NCBI RefSeq assembly: GCF_024594815.1 | Contig: NZ_JANJOU010000017.1 | Span: forward strand, 62,001 to 126,000 | Reading direction: 5' to 3' | DNA: 64,000 nucleotides | Source of the DNA: Roseomonas populi | GTDB taxonomy: Bacteria; Pseudomonadota; Alphaproteobacteria; Acetobacterales; Acetobacteraceae | Part shown: one piece after another, positions 25,017 to 32,856 of the stretch | Layout: every line of letters starts with the position of its first letter | Position numbering within the stretch: position 1 is the first letter of the stretch | Position numbers and translations under genes: made by a program | The notes under the pieces: model-generated | Databases searched by the model: none | The model's input: the letters and a program-made list of their open reading frames with translations, nothing else | Told to the model about the DNA's origin: nothing

Positions 25017-25934
25017 ATGCGCGCCTGTTTCGTCGATGCCGGGGGCGCCCTGGCCGATGTGATGGAACGGCTCCACCGGCCGGACGACATTCCCGTGGCC
25101 GTGCACCGCGACCCCGACGTGACGCCGGACCAGCTGCCCGGCGTTCTGGCGGGCGCCGAGATCGCCATCATCGACCACACGCAGCTTCCCACCGCCATCG
25201 CGAAGCAGTGCGTCGGGCTGAAGCACGTCGTCTTCCTCGGCACCGGCGCGCGCAGCTACATGAACCCGGAGGAGCTGGAGGCCGAGTGCGGCATCCAGGT
25301 CCACATCATCAAGGGCTACGGCGACACCGCCGTGGCCGAGATGGCCTTCGCCCTGATGTGGGCCGCCGCCAAGGGCCTGGCCTTCATGGACCGCGGCATC
25401 CGCGCCGGCCGCTGGGACCGCACGGACGGCATGGAGCTGACCGGCAAGACCGTCGGCCTCATCGGCTACGGCGGCATCGGCGCGGAGATGGCCCGCCTCT
25501 GCCGCGGCGCCGGCATGAAGGTGCTCGCCTGGAACCGCACCCCGCGCGAGACCGAGGGCGTGACCTTCACCGATCTCGACACCCTGCTGGCCGAGAGCCA
25601 CGTCGTCTCCCTGCACTTGCTGCTGAACGACGAGACGCGCGGCTTCCTCTCGGCCGAGCGCATCGCGAAGATGCGGCCCGGCGCCATCTTCATCAACACC
25701 GCCCGCGGCGCGATCACGGACGAAGCCGCCCTGGCCGCCGCCGTGGAGAGCGGCGCAATCCGCCACATCGGCCTGGACGTTTTCGCGGAGGAGCCGCTGC
25801 CCGCCGGCCACTTCCTCTCCAAGCTGCAGAACGCGACGCTCGCCGCCCACTCCGCCTTCCGCACGCCCGAGGCCACGGACAACCTGATCGAGGCCTCGCT
25901 GGTGCATTGCCGGCGGATCGGGCTGGAAGGGTGA
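25017..25934 (+). CDS. NAD-dependent D-2-hydroxyacid dehydrogenase family protein
   Basis: A 305-residue protein with the NAD-binding motif GLIGYGGIGAEMA near residue 148 and the catalytic Arg (FINTARGAI), Glu (VFAEEPLP) and His (LAAHSAF) of the family. It would interconvert a 2-oxo acid and a 2-hydroxy acid, or act on a phosphonate or glyoxylate relative. AAAGGA precedes ATG 25017. It is divergent from pobA with 184 bp between. A link to aromatic degradation is possible but not shown by sequence. Confidence 0.9.
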   Translation: MRACFVDAGGALADVMERLHRPDDIPVAVHRDPDVTPDQLPGVLAGAEIAIIDHTQLPTAIAKQCVGLKHVVFLGTGARSYMNPEELEAECGIQVHIIKGYGDTAVAEMAFALMWAAAKGLAFMDRGIRAGRWDRTDGMELTGKTVGLIGYGGIGAEMARLCRGAGMKVLAWNRTPRETEGVTFTDLDTLLAESHVVSLHLLLNDETRGFLSAERIAKMRPGAIFINTARGAITDEAALAAAVESGAIRHIGLDVFAEEPLPAGHFLSKLQNATLAAHSAFRTPEATDNLIEASLVHCRRIGLEG

Positions 25935-26182
25935 CCCAAGGGGCGCCGCCCCTTGGAACCCCGCCAGGAGGCTGAGCCTCCTGGACCTGCATCGGGCTGC
26001 CGCCACGCCGTCCTGACACGGTGTCGCCGGTGTCGAGCTTCTCCTGCCCTGGCAGTCGCCTCGGGTTATCGACCCGAGGCGCACCGTCAGCCGGGTGACT
26101 CCAGAGCCTAGAAGAAGATGATGGTGAGGGGTCCGGGGAGAGGAAGAATTCCTTCTTCCTCTCCCCGGGACAGACCGCCACC
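25935..26182 (-). repeat. Dispersed hairpin element, copy R4 (type A, complete, reversed)
   Basis: The clearest four-hairpin copy, on the minus strand. H1 is at 26133-26168: perfect 16-bp arms (CCGGGGAGAGGAAGAA and complement) around the loop. H2 is at 26057-26081 (CGCCTCGGGT/ACCCGAGGCG), H3 at 25964-25984 and H4 at 25936-25956 (CCAAGGGGC/GCCCCTTGG). It is the exception in placement: it points against both flanking plus-strand genes, so its H1 lies 35 bp in front of the amino-acid oxidase start instead of behind a stop codon. Confidence 0.87.
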
Positions 26183-26203
26183 GAAGGAAAAGGGCCGAAA
26201 GAC

Positions 26204-27469
26204 ATGACACGCCATGTCGCGGTGATCGGTGCAGGTGTCGAAGGCGCGGCGAGCGCGGTCGAGCTGCTCCGCGCCGGCCACCGCGTGACGATCCTGGAGC
26301 CGGGGACGCCGGGCGGGGAGCAGGCGGCGAGCTTCGGCAATGCGGGCTGGCTCTCCTCCCATTCCGTGCTGCCGCCGAGCGCGCCGGGGTTGTGGAAGAA
26401 GGTGCCGGGTTTCCTGTCCGATCCGCTGGGCCCGCTGGCGGTGCGCTGGGGGTATTTCCCGCGCGCCCTGCCCTGGCTGCTGCGCTACCTCGCGGCCGGT
26501 TCCACGGAGGAGAGGCTGCTGCGGATCGCGCGGGCGCTGCGGCCGCTGCTGAAGGACAGCGCCGTGCTGCATACCGCCCTGGCGGGCGAGGCGGGCGTGC
26601 CGGAACTGATCGAGCACAAGGGGCTGATGAACGCCTGGCATTCCCGCGCCGGGTTCGAGGCGGAGGTGATGGGCTGGCGCATCCGCCGGCAGGTCGGGAT
26701 CGAGTGGCGGGAGATCGAGGGCGAGGCCCTGCGCGAGATGGAGCCGGACCTGGATCCGGCCTACAGCTTCGCGGTGCTGACGGAGGAGGCGGGGCGCTGC
26801 CTCTCGCCCGGGCGCTACGTTGCGGCGCTGGTGGCGCATGCCCAGGCGCAGGGCGCGGCGCTGCGGAAGGTGGCCGCCACCGGACTGCGGCTGGAAGGGC
26901 GGGCGCTGAAGGGCGTCGCGCTCTCGGACGGCACGGTGCTGGAGTGCGACGCGGCGGTGATCGCCTGCGGCATCCGCTCCGCCCCTCTGGCGGCGCAGGC
27001 GGGGGATCGCGTGCCGCTGCAGACCGAGCGCGGCTACCACGTGATGCTGCGCGGCGCGAATGCCGGGCCGCGCCATTCCATCGGCCTGGGCGCGGCGAAG
27101 ATGGTGGTGAACCCCATGGCAGACGGGCTGCGCGCCGCCGGGCAGGTGGAGATCGCGGCGTTGGACGCGCCCCCGAACTGGAAGCGCGCGGAGATCCTGC
27201 GCGACCACCTGCTGAAGTCCTTTCCCGGCCTGCCAGATCCCTTCCCGGCCGATCGCGTGAGCATGTGGCTGGGCCATCGCCCGAGCACGCCGGACGGGAT
27301 GCCCGTCCTCGCCCCCTCCTCCCGCTGCCCGGAGGTGATCCACGCCTTCGGGCACGGCCATGTCGGGCTTGTGGCAGGGCCGCGAACCGGTCGTATCGTG
27401 TCCCAGCTCCTCTCCGGCCAGGCGCCGGAGATCGACATCGCGCCCTTCTCCCCCACCCGTTTCCGGTAG
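26204..27469 (+). CDS. D-amino-acid dehydrogenase-like FAD oxidoreductase (DadA family)
   Basis: A 421-residue DAO-family flavoprotein. The N-terminal dinucleotide-binding motif HVAVIGAGVEGAASAVELL is followed by ASFGNAGWLSSHSVLPPSAPG, a DadA signature. Near the C-terminus is LGHRPSTPDGMPVLAPS and then GHGHVGLVAGPRTGRIV, the second FAD contact. It would oxidise a D-amino acid (or proline-like amine) to the keto acid and ammonia, passing electrons to the membrane. The racemase-family gene starts 7 bp after its stop, so the pair could convert and oxidise one amino acid. Confidence 0.9.
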   Translation: MTRHVAVIGAGVEGAASAVELLRAGHRVTILEPGTPGGEQAASFGNAGWLSSHSVLPPSAPGLWKKVPGFLSDPLGPLAVRWGYFPRALPWLLRYLAAGSTEERLLRIARALRPLLKDSAVLHTALAGEAGVPELIEHKGLMNAWHSRAGFEAEVMGWRIRRQVGIEWREIEGEALREMEPDLDPAYSFAVLTEEAGRCLSPGRYVAALVAHAQAQGAALRKVAATGLRLEGRALKGVALSDGTVLECDAAVIACGIRSAPLAAQAGDRVPLQTERGYHVMLRGANAGPRHSIGLGAAKMVVNPMADGLRAAGQVEIAALDAPPNWKRAEILRDHLLKSFPGLPDPFPADRVSMWLGHRPSTPDGMPVLAPSSRCPEVIHAFGHGHVGLVAGPRTGRIVSQLLSGQAPEIDIAPFSPTRFR

Positions 27470-27476
27470 GCCGCCC

Positions 27477-28238
27477 ATGACCGCCATTCCCGCCCCCTCC
27501 CCCCGTCGCGGCGTCGCGAAGGGCGGCAAGGCGCTCTACGGCGTGCCGCTCGGCATCCTCATGCTGGAGGCCCGCTTCCCCCGCATTTTCGGAGACATGG
27601 GCAACGGCACCACCTGGCCCTTCCCCGTGCTCTACCGCCTCGTCCGCGGTGCGAGCCCGGAGAAGGTGGTGCTGAACGGCGCGGCCGGCCTGCTGGAAGA
27701 CTTCATCGAAGCCGCGAAGGACCTCGTCTCCCAGGGCGCCGAGGCCATCACCACCAACTGCGGCTTCCTCTCCCTGTTCCAGAAGGAGATCGCGGCGGCG
27801 GTGGGCGTTCCCGTCGCCACCTCCAGCCTCATGCAGGTGCCCTGGGTACAGGCGATGCTGCCACCCGGTCAGCGCGTCGGTCTCGTCACCGTCTCCGGCG
27901 GCAGCCTGACGCCGAAACACCTGGAGGCCGTGGGCGTCCCGCTCGACATCCCCATGGAGGGCACGGAGGGCGGCCGCGAGTTCTTCCGCGTCCTCATCAA
28001 GGCCGAGAAGGACGACATGGACGTGGACCTGGCGGAGAGGGACGTGGTGGAGGCCGCCGAGCGTCTCGTCGCCCGCCACCCGGAGGTCGGCGCCATCGTG
28101 CTGGAATGCACGAACATGCCGCCCTACGCCGCCGCCGTGCAGCGCGCGACGGGCCGGCCGGTCTACGACATCTACTCGATGATCACCTACTTCCACGCCG
28201 GGCTGCGGCCGCGGGACTTCGCGGTGCGCGCGGGGTGA
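27477..28238 (+). CDS. Aspartate/glutamate racemase family protein
   Basis: A 253-residue protein with the two active-site cysteines of the Asp/Glu/hydantoin racemase family, in EAITTNCGFLSLF (~residue 91) and GAIVLECTNMPPYA (~210). The start is ATG 27477, because the longer open frame upstream is a shadow of the oxidase gene. Family members racemise amino acids or hydantoins, or decarboxylate malonates; which applies here is open. Its 7-bp spacing from the DadA-like gene suggests a joint role in D/L amino-acid turnover. Confidence 0.87.
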   Translation: MTAIPAPSPRRGVAKGGKALYGVPLGILMLEARFPRIFGDMGNGTTWPFPVLYRLVRGASPEKVVLNGAAGLLEDFIEAAKDLVSQGAEAITTNCGFLSLFQKEIAAAVGVPVATSSLMQVPWVQAMLPPGQRVGLVTVSGGSLTPKHLEAVGVPLDIPMEGTEGGREFFRVLIKAEKDDMDVDLAERDVVEAAERLVARHPEVGAIVLECTNMPPYAAAVQRATGRPVYDIYSMITYFHAGLRPRDFAVRAG

Positions 28239-28256
28239 TCGCCGGCGGTCGGAACG

Positions 28257-29237
28257 CTACCCGAAATACCCCCGCCACCACCCAATGAAGCGCCCGAGGC
28301 CCGTGCGGAGATCCGTGGTCGGTTCCCAGCCGAGATCCTCCTGGATCGAGGAGATGTCGGCGAAGGTGGCGGGCACGTCGCCGGGCTGCATCGGCAGCAG
28401 CTCGCGCCGTGCGGGCATGCCGATGAGGTCCTCGAGGATCGCCACCATGTCCAGCAGCGGCTCGGGCTGGCTGTTGCCGATGTTATAGAGGCGGTGGCCG
28501 GCCTCGACCGAGGGGTTGTCGAGCGCGGCCAGGATGCCGGCCACGATGTCGTCGATATAGGTGAAGTCGCGCAGCATCCGCCCCTCGTTGAACAGGCGGA
28601 TGGGGCGGCCCTTCTGGATGGCGTCTGTGAAGAGCCAGTAGGCCATGTCCGGCCGGCCCCAGGGGCCATAGACGGTGAAGAAGCGCAGCCCGGTGAGGCG
28701 GAGGTTGTAGAGGTCGGCGTAGGTGCTGCTCATCACCTCGCCCGCCTTCTTCGTGGCGGCGTAGAGGGAAGCGGGGGTGTCGGTGCGGTCCGTCTCCCGG
28801 AACGCGCCATCCGTACGCTTACCGTAGACGGAGCTGGTCGAGGCATAGACGGCGTGGCCGACGCGGCCCTCGCTGCGCCGAATGCCCTCGAGAATGCCGA
28901 GATGGCCGGTGACGTTGGCGGCGGCGTAGGCGAAGGGCGCCTCCAGCGACCAGCGCACCCCGGCCTGCGCGCCGAGATGCGCCACGCGGTCGATGCCGGG
29001 GTTCGCCGCGAAAAGGTCGAGTATGTCGTCCGTATTGGCCAGGTCCAGCCGGTGCATCGTGAAGGCGCCGGGGTGGCTATTGCCCGTCAGCGCCGCCACC
29101 CGGGCCTCCTTCAGCGCCGGATCGTAGTAGGAGTTGAAATTGTCCAGGCCGATCACCTGCTCGCCGCGCGCGAGAAGGGCTTGGCAGACATGGGCGCCGA
29201 TGAAGCCGGCCGCGCCGGTGACGAGAACCTGGCCCAT
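28257..29237 (-). CDS. NAD-dependent sugar epimerase, UDP-glucuronate 4-epimerase type
   Basis: A 326-residue extended SDR. The NAD motif is VLVTGAAGFIGAHVCQAL; the catalytic Ser is in YASTSSVYGKR and the Tyr/Lys pair in SLYAATKKAGE. LDNFNSYYDPALKEAR and RFFTVYGPWGRPDMAYWLF are blocks shared with CapI/LspL-type UDP-glucuronate 4-epimerases. The product, UDP-galacturonate, feeds capsule or LPS sugars. It is a single gene on the minus strand. A UDP-glucuronate decarboxylase gene 30 kb away uses the same substrate. Confidence 0.9.
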   Translation of the reverse strand: MGQVLVTGAAGFIGAHVCQALLARGEQVIGLDNFNSYYDPALKEARVAALTGNSHPGAFTMHRLDLANTDDILDLFAANPGIDRVAHLGAQAGVRWSLEAPFAYAAANVTGHLGILEGIRRSEGRVGHAVYASTSSVYGKRTDGAFRETDRTDTPASLYAATKKAGEVMSSTYADLYNLRLTGLRFFTVYGPWGRPDMAYWLFTDAIQKGRPIRLFNEGRMLRDFTYIDDIVAGILAALDNPSVEAGHRLYNIGNSQPEPLLDMVAILEDLIGMPARRELLPMQPGDVPATFADISSIQEDLGWEPTTDLRTGLGRFIGWWRGYFG

Positions 29238-29373
29238 TGATCAGGACGACGGGGCAGCGGGGCAGGGGGGCACAAGCGGCTCCATTGGCGTGGGGCGTGC
29301 AGGTATCAGGGCTGGGGCCCCGGGGCCATATGCGGCTTGCCGCCCGGCGGCCGCCGTTCCATACCAGCCCTGG

Positions 29374-29466
29374 ACATCGGGGGGAGCCCATACCGGGCTG
29401 AGAGGCGGGGCGACCCGCGACCCCTGGAACCTGATCCGGTTCGGACCGGCGTAGGGACGGTGCACC
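29374..29466 (+). promoter_or_regulatory. TPP riboswitch (THI element)
   Basis: The conserved THI-box segments appear in order: GGGGGAGCC, then GGGCTGAGAGG, then ACCTGATCCGGTT and CCGGCGTAGGGA. A short outer stem is possible between CATC (29375-29378) and GGTG (29459-29462). These match the pyrimidine- and pyrophosphate-sensing halves of the TPP aptamer. It lies 128 bp before the family 5 binding-protein gene on the same strand. The rest of the gap 29238-29373 shows nothing I can name. Confidence 0.93.
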
Positions 29467-29616
29467 ATGAGGACGAATGCGCGCCCGGATTGCGCCTGCC
29501 GCCATTCCGGCCCTTCGTGGCCGGGGTGCGGCACCGCATGGGCGCCCCGTGTCCTCTCGCCGTCTCTGCCTGTCCACGGGGTGGAGGACATTCCATGCAT
29601 CGCCGTTCCCTCCTGA
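29467..29616 (+). other. Possible leader ORF and hairpin between TPP aptamer and binding-protein gene
   Basis: An ATG at 29467 sits directly behind the aptamer, with AGGGACGG of the aptamer's own 3' end as a plausible Shine-Dalgarno. It opens a 49-codon frame ending with TGA at 29614-29616, overlapping the start of the next gene by 22 bp. Within it, 29503-29528 forms a 10-bp stem (CATTCCGGCC with GGCCGGGGTG, loop CTTCGT). No T tract follows. Either the hairpin is the expression platform or the leader couples translation; the encoded peptide is Cys/Pro rich and unlike any family I know. Confidence 0.35.
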
Positions 29617-31169
29617 AGGGCGCTGCCCTCTCAGCGGGCCTCGCTTCCCTTGCCCGGCCTGCGCTGGCCCAACCCGCCCGAGCCCGCACGCTGCGATTCG
29701 TGCCGCAGGCCGCGCTGACGGCGCTGGACCCCATTGTGCAGAACGCCACGATCAGCACCACCCACGGCTTCTGCGTGTTCGACACGCTCTACTCAACGGA
29801 TGCGAAATTGAACCCGCATCCGCAGATGGCCTCGGGGCACGAGGTGAGTGCTGACGGGCTACTCTGGACCATCCGCCTGCGCGAGGGTTTACATTTCCAC
29901 GATGGCGCCCCGGTCTTGTCACGCGATTGTGTTGCCAGCCTGAAGCGCTGGTGCGTGCGGGACCTCTTCGGGCAGATGCTCGGCAAGGCCGTGGCGGAAT
30001 GGAGCACGCCGGACGACCGGACCCTCACCATCCGGCTCAACCGCGCCTTCCCCGCCATGCTCTACGCCCTGGCCAAGCCGGCCGGCGTGCCGCCCTTCAT
30101 CATGCCGGAGCGGCTGGCGACGACGGATCCCGCCAGGCCCGTGCCGGAGATGATCGGCAGCGGTCCGTGGAAGTTTGTCGCCCCTGAGTTCAACCCCGGC
30201 AGCTTCGTCGCCTATGCCCGCAACGAGGCCTATGTGCCGCGCGACGAGCCGGCCGAGGGTGCCTCGGGCGGCAAGCGCGTGCACTTCGACCGGCTGGAGT
30301 GGCACATCATCCCCGATGGCGCGACGGCCGGCGCCGCCCTGCAGCGCGGGGAGGTGGACTGGGTGGAGTACCCGCTGCCGGACCTGCTGCCGGTGCTGGA
30401 GCGGGACCGCCACCTGAAGACCCAGGTCTACGACCCGATCGGCTTCCTCGGCGTGATCCGCTTCAACCACCTGCACGCCCCGTTCAACAACGTCGAGGTG
30501 CGGCGCGCCGTGCGGGACTGCATCAGCCAGCCCGACCACATGGCCGCCGTGGCCGCGCCGGGCGACTGGCGGGAGTGCCACGCCCTGTTCCCCTGCACCC
30601 TGCCCGGCGTGGCCGAGTTCCCCTCGCCCCCACGCGACTTCGCGAAGGCCCGCGCCGCTATCCGCGCGGCGGGGGCGGAGGGCGCGAAGGTGGTGGTGAT
30701 CAACCCCACGGACTTCGCCGCCGTCGCGCCCCAGGGCCGGCTGGCCGCCGATGTCTGCCGCCAGCTCGGCTTCCAGGTGGAGCTGCAGGAGATGGACTGG
30801 GCCGCCCTGCTCACCCGCCGCAACTCGCGGGAGGACGCGAACCGCGGCGGCTGGAGCATCTACCCCACCAACTTCCCCGCCGCCTCCATCGCCAACCCGG
30901 CGGTGAACTCCGGCATCCGAGGCGACGGCCCGACCGCCTGGTTCGGCTGGCCCACCGATCCGGCGACGGAGGCGAACATCGATCGCTGGCTTTTCGCGCC
31001 CGATGCCGCGGCCCAGGGGCAGGCCTTCGCCGACGTGCAGCGCAGCGCCTGGGACCATGTGGGTTTCGCGCCCTCCGGCCTCTTCGTGCTGAAAACCGGG
31101 TTCCGCGCGGACCTCTCCGGCGTGCTGCAGGGGCCCAACCCTTATCTGTGGAACCTGCGTCGGGGCTGA
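29595..31169 (+). CDS. ABC transporter substrate-binding protein, family 5 (DppA/OppA-like)
   Basis: A 524-residue periplasmic binding protein. An RR-type signal (MHRRSLLKGAALSAGLAS) ends near ALAQ. The SBP_bac_5 domain follows with DPIVQNATISTTHGFCVFDTL, the family block LRLREGLHF-like IRLREGLHFHDGAPV and IGSGPWKFV. GGAGG precedes ATG 29595 at 7 bp. The gene is under a TPP riboswitch, so its ligand is likely thiamine, a thiamine phosphate or a precursor; family 5 proteins more often bind peptides or nickel. No permease or ATPase gene lies beside it. Confidence 0.93.
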   Translation: MHRRSLLKGAALSAGLASLARPALAQPARARTLRFVPQAALTALDPIVQNATISTTHGFCVFDTLYSTDAKLNPHPQMASGHEVSADGLLWTIRLREGLHFHDGAPVLSRDCVASLKRWCVRDLFGQMLGKAVAEWSTPDDRTLTIRLNRAFPAMLYALAKPAGVPPFIMPERLATTDPARPVPEMIGSGPWKFVAPEFNPGSFVAYARNEAYVPRDEPAEGASGGKRVHFDRLEWHIIPDGATAGAALQRGEVDWVEYPLPDLLPVLERDRHLKTQVYDPIGFLGVIRFNHLHAPFNNVEVRRAVRDCISQPDHMAAVAAPGDWRECHALFPCTLPGVAEFPSPPRDFAKARAAIRAAGAEGAKVVVINPTDFAAVAPQGRLAADVCRQLGFQVELQEMDWAALLTRRNSREDANRGGWSIYPTNFPAASIANPAVNSGIRGDGPTAWFGWPTDPATEANIDRWLFAPDAAAQGQAFADVQRSAWDHVGFAPSGLFVLKTGFRADLSGVLQGPNPYLWNLRRG

Positions 31170-31183
31170 AGGCCGGGCATGGA

Positions 31184-31212
31184 AAGGGCCGCCGGGGTGC
31201 CCGGCGGCCCTT
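31184..31212. terminator. Terminator-like hairpin between convergent genes
   Basis: A perfect 13-bp stem (AAGGGCCGCCGGG and its complement) with a 3-nt loop lies 15 bp after the family 5 gene and 26 bp from the stop of the opposing small gene. It lacks a T run on either strand, but its strength and place suit a bidirectional terminator. Confidence 0.6.
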
Positions 31213-31237
31213 CCGTCACGAGGCCCGGGGAAACGGC

Positions 31238-31471
31238 TCAGCCGTGCTGGCCACCGCCGCCAGTCGCGCCGTTCCTCTCCAGGGAACCCTGCCCTGCATC
31301 GTTGCGGGGCCCGATCCCGTAGCGCGCGTCGTACATGGCCTCGTCAGCACTGCGCTCGGTCTGAACCGGCGCGTTGCCGAGCCGCGAGGAGGTTTGGGCA
31401 CTCGCGCCGGGGGAGGGCAGGGCACCGATCAGGGCGGCGACGGCGACGAGGAGGCGGAGGGAACGGTTCAT
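31238..31471 (-). CDS. Small secreted protein of unknown function
   Basis: A 77-residue protein with a clear signal peptide (MNRSLRLLVAVAALIGALPS, cleavage near ASA) and a short polar, Gly-rich mature part. I do not recognise it. ATG 31471 is chosen because the signal begins there; the open frame extends further upstream without signal logic. It is divergent from the transglutaminase gene and convergent with the binding-protein gene. Confidence 0.6.
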   Translation of the reverse strand: MNRSLRLLVAVAALIGALPSPGASAQTSSRLGNAPVQTERSADEAMYDARYGIGPRNDAGQGSLERNGATGGGGQHG

Positions 31472-31533
31472 CGGGGATACTCTGAGCGATTGGCGTCGAG
31501 GCTGGGTTTGTCTCGTTTGGTGAGATATGTGAC

Positions 31534-31570
31534 GAATCCGATACCACAACCATGCAAAGAATCAGATACC
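31534..31570. promoter_or_regulatory. Direct repeat with GANTC sites in a divergent promoter region
   Basis: GAATCCGATACC (31534-31545) and GAATCAGATACC (31559-31570) match at 11 of 12 positions with a 25-bp period. Each begins with a GANTC site, and a third GANTC lies at 31694-31698. The region is clearly less GC-rich than its surroundings and separates the small secreted protein from the transglutaminase gene, so it likely holds both promoters and an operator. Confidence 0.45.
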
Positions 31571-31679
31571 CGCCATTCGCCTCATGGATGAAACTTCTCC
31601 GTCCGGCTTGGCACGCTCGCGCGAACCCGCCACATGGGGCGCCGCGTCACCCGTTCCCCGTGTGGAGACAACGCCCCCG

Positions 31680-32753
31680 GTGAATACAATTTCGAATCCT
31701 TTTCCCCGCCGCGCCCTGCTGGCGGGCGCCGCCGGGCTGCCCCTTCTTCCGGCCCTTGCCCGGGGGCAGGCACGCCCTGCGGACACGCTGCCCGCCGGCT
31801 GGCGCCGCTTCGAATTGCGGACCGAAGTGACGGTCGAGACCGGGGACGAACCCGCCATTCTCTGGTTGCCCCTGGCGCAGACCGCGGGTTCCTACCAGCA
31901 GGCCGCCGAGCCCGTGATCGCGACGAACGGCCGGGCCGAGCGCGTGCGCGACGCCCGCTACGGCGCCGAGATGCTCCGCATCACCTGGCCCACGCCCCGG
32001 GAGCAGCGGGTGGTCGTCACCCAGGCCGTCGCCACCCGCGCCCGGGGCGCCGAGGCCGCGGCGCTGAACGGGGCGGAGCGCGCCCTCTGGACCGCGCCGA
32101 CCGAGAGCGTGCCGACGGACGGCATCGTCGCGGAGACGGCGCAGAGGATCACCGCTGGCCTTCGAACGGACGAGGCGAAGCTCCGCGCCCTGTATGACTG
32201 GGTGGTGGAGAACACCTTCCGCAACGGCTCCACCCGCGGCTGCGGCACGGGCGACATCAAGGTGATGCTGGAGACGGGCTGGCTGGGCGGGAAGTGCGCC
32301 GACATCAACGCGCTGATGACCGGCCTGGCCCGTTCCTGCGGCATCCCCGCGCGCGACGTGTACGGCATTCGCGTCGCACCCTCGGAGAACTCCCGCTCCC
32401 TCGGCACCGGAAGCCCGGACATCACCCGCGCCCAGCACTGCCGCACGGAGATGTACGTGAGCGGCCGGTGGGTACCGGTGGACCCGGCCGACATCCGCAA
32501 GATCGTGCTGGAGGAGAACCTTCCGGTGGAGAGCGACCATGTCCGCCGCCAGCGCGAGCGCCTGTTCGGGAACTGGGAGATGAACTGGGTGGGCTACAAC
32601 AGCGCCACCAACGTCGCCCTGCCCGGTGCCCCGCGCGCCATGGACTCCAACTTCCTGATGTACCCCTGCGCCATGACGGCGAAGGGCGAGCAGGACTGCC
32701 TGGACCCGGCCTCCTTCCGCTACGCCATCTCCTCGCGCGAGATCGGGGCCTGA
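31680..32753 (+). CDS. Secreted transglutaminase-like domain protein
   Basis: About 357 residues. GTG 31680 is preferred since it places the twin-Arg-like signal (NPFPRRALLAGAAGLPLLPA) at the N-terminus, with GGAG 12 bp upstream; ATG 31584 would add 32 residues. The transglutaminase-like core has the Cys in LGGKCADINALMTGLARSCG, the His in RAQHCRTEMYV and the Asp in WVPVDPADIRK. Such proteins may be peptidases or cross-linking enzymes acting in the periplasm. It ends in an H1-like hairpin and stands alone. Confidence 0.88.
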   Translation: MNTISNPFPRRALLAGAAGLPLLPALARGQARPADTLPAGWRRFELRTEVTVETGDEPAILWLPLAQTAGSYQQAAEPVIATNGRAERVRDARYGAEMLRITWPTPREQRVVVTQAVATRARGAEAAALNGAERALWTAPTESVPTDGIVAETAQRITAGLRTDEAKLRALYDWVVENTFRNGSTRGCGTGDIKVMLETGWLGGKCADINALMTGLARSCGIPARDVYGIRVAPSENSRSLGTGSPDITRAQHCRTEMYVSGRWVPVDPADIRKIVLEENLPVESDHVRRQRERLFGNWEMNWVGYNSATNVALPGAPRAMDSNFLMYPCAMTAKGEQDCLDPASFRYAISSREIGA

Positions 32754-32771
32754 CCCTTCGCGCGGCCAGGG

Positions 32772-32795
32772 GGAGGGAGAAGGAAGCCTCCCTCC
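32772..32795 (+). other. Solitary H1-like hairpin after the transglutaminase gene
   Basis: GGAGGGAG and CTCCCTCC pair across an 8-nt loop that contains AAGGAAG, 18 bp past the stop. Composition and placement resemble hairpin H1 of the dispersed elements, without the downstream hairpins. Confidence 0.45.
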
Positions 32796-32856
32796 GGACG
32801 CCCGCGCCAACTCCGCTCATTCCTTCCCATCCCGCCCTGTGGCAGTTTCCCCGGCC

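Noticed and set aside
29238-29373. A small gene between the epimerase and the TPP riboswitch
   Set aside because: Short frames here have no ribosome site or recognisable sequence, and the gap is best read as the promoter of the riboswitch transcript.
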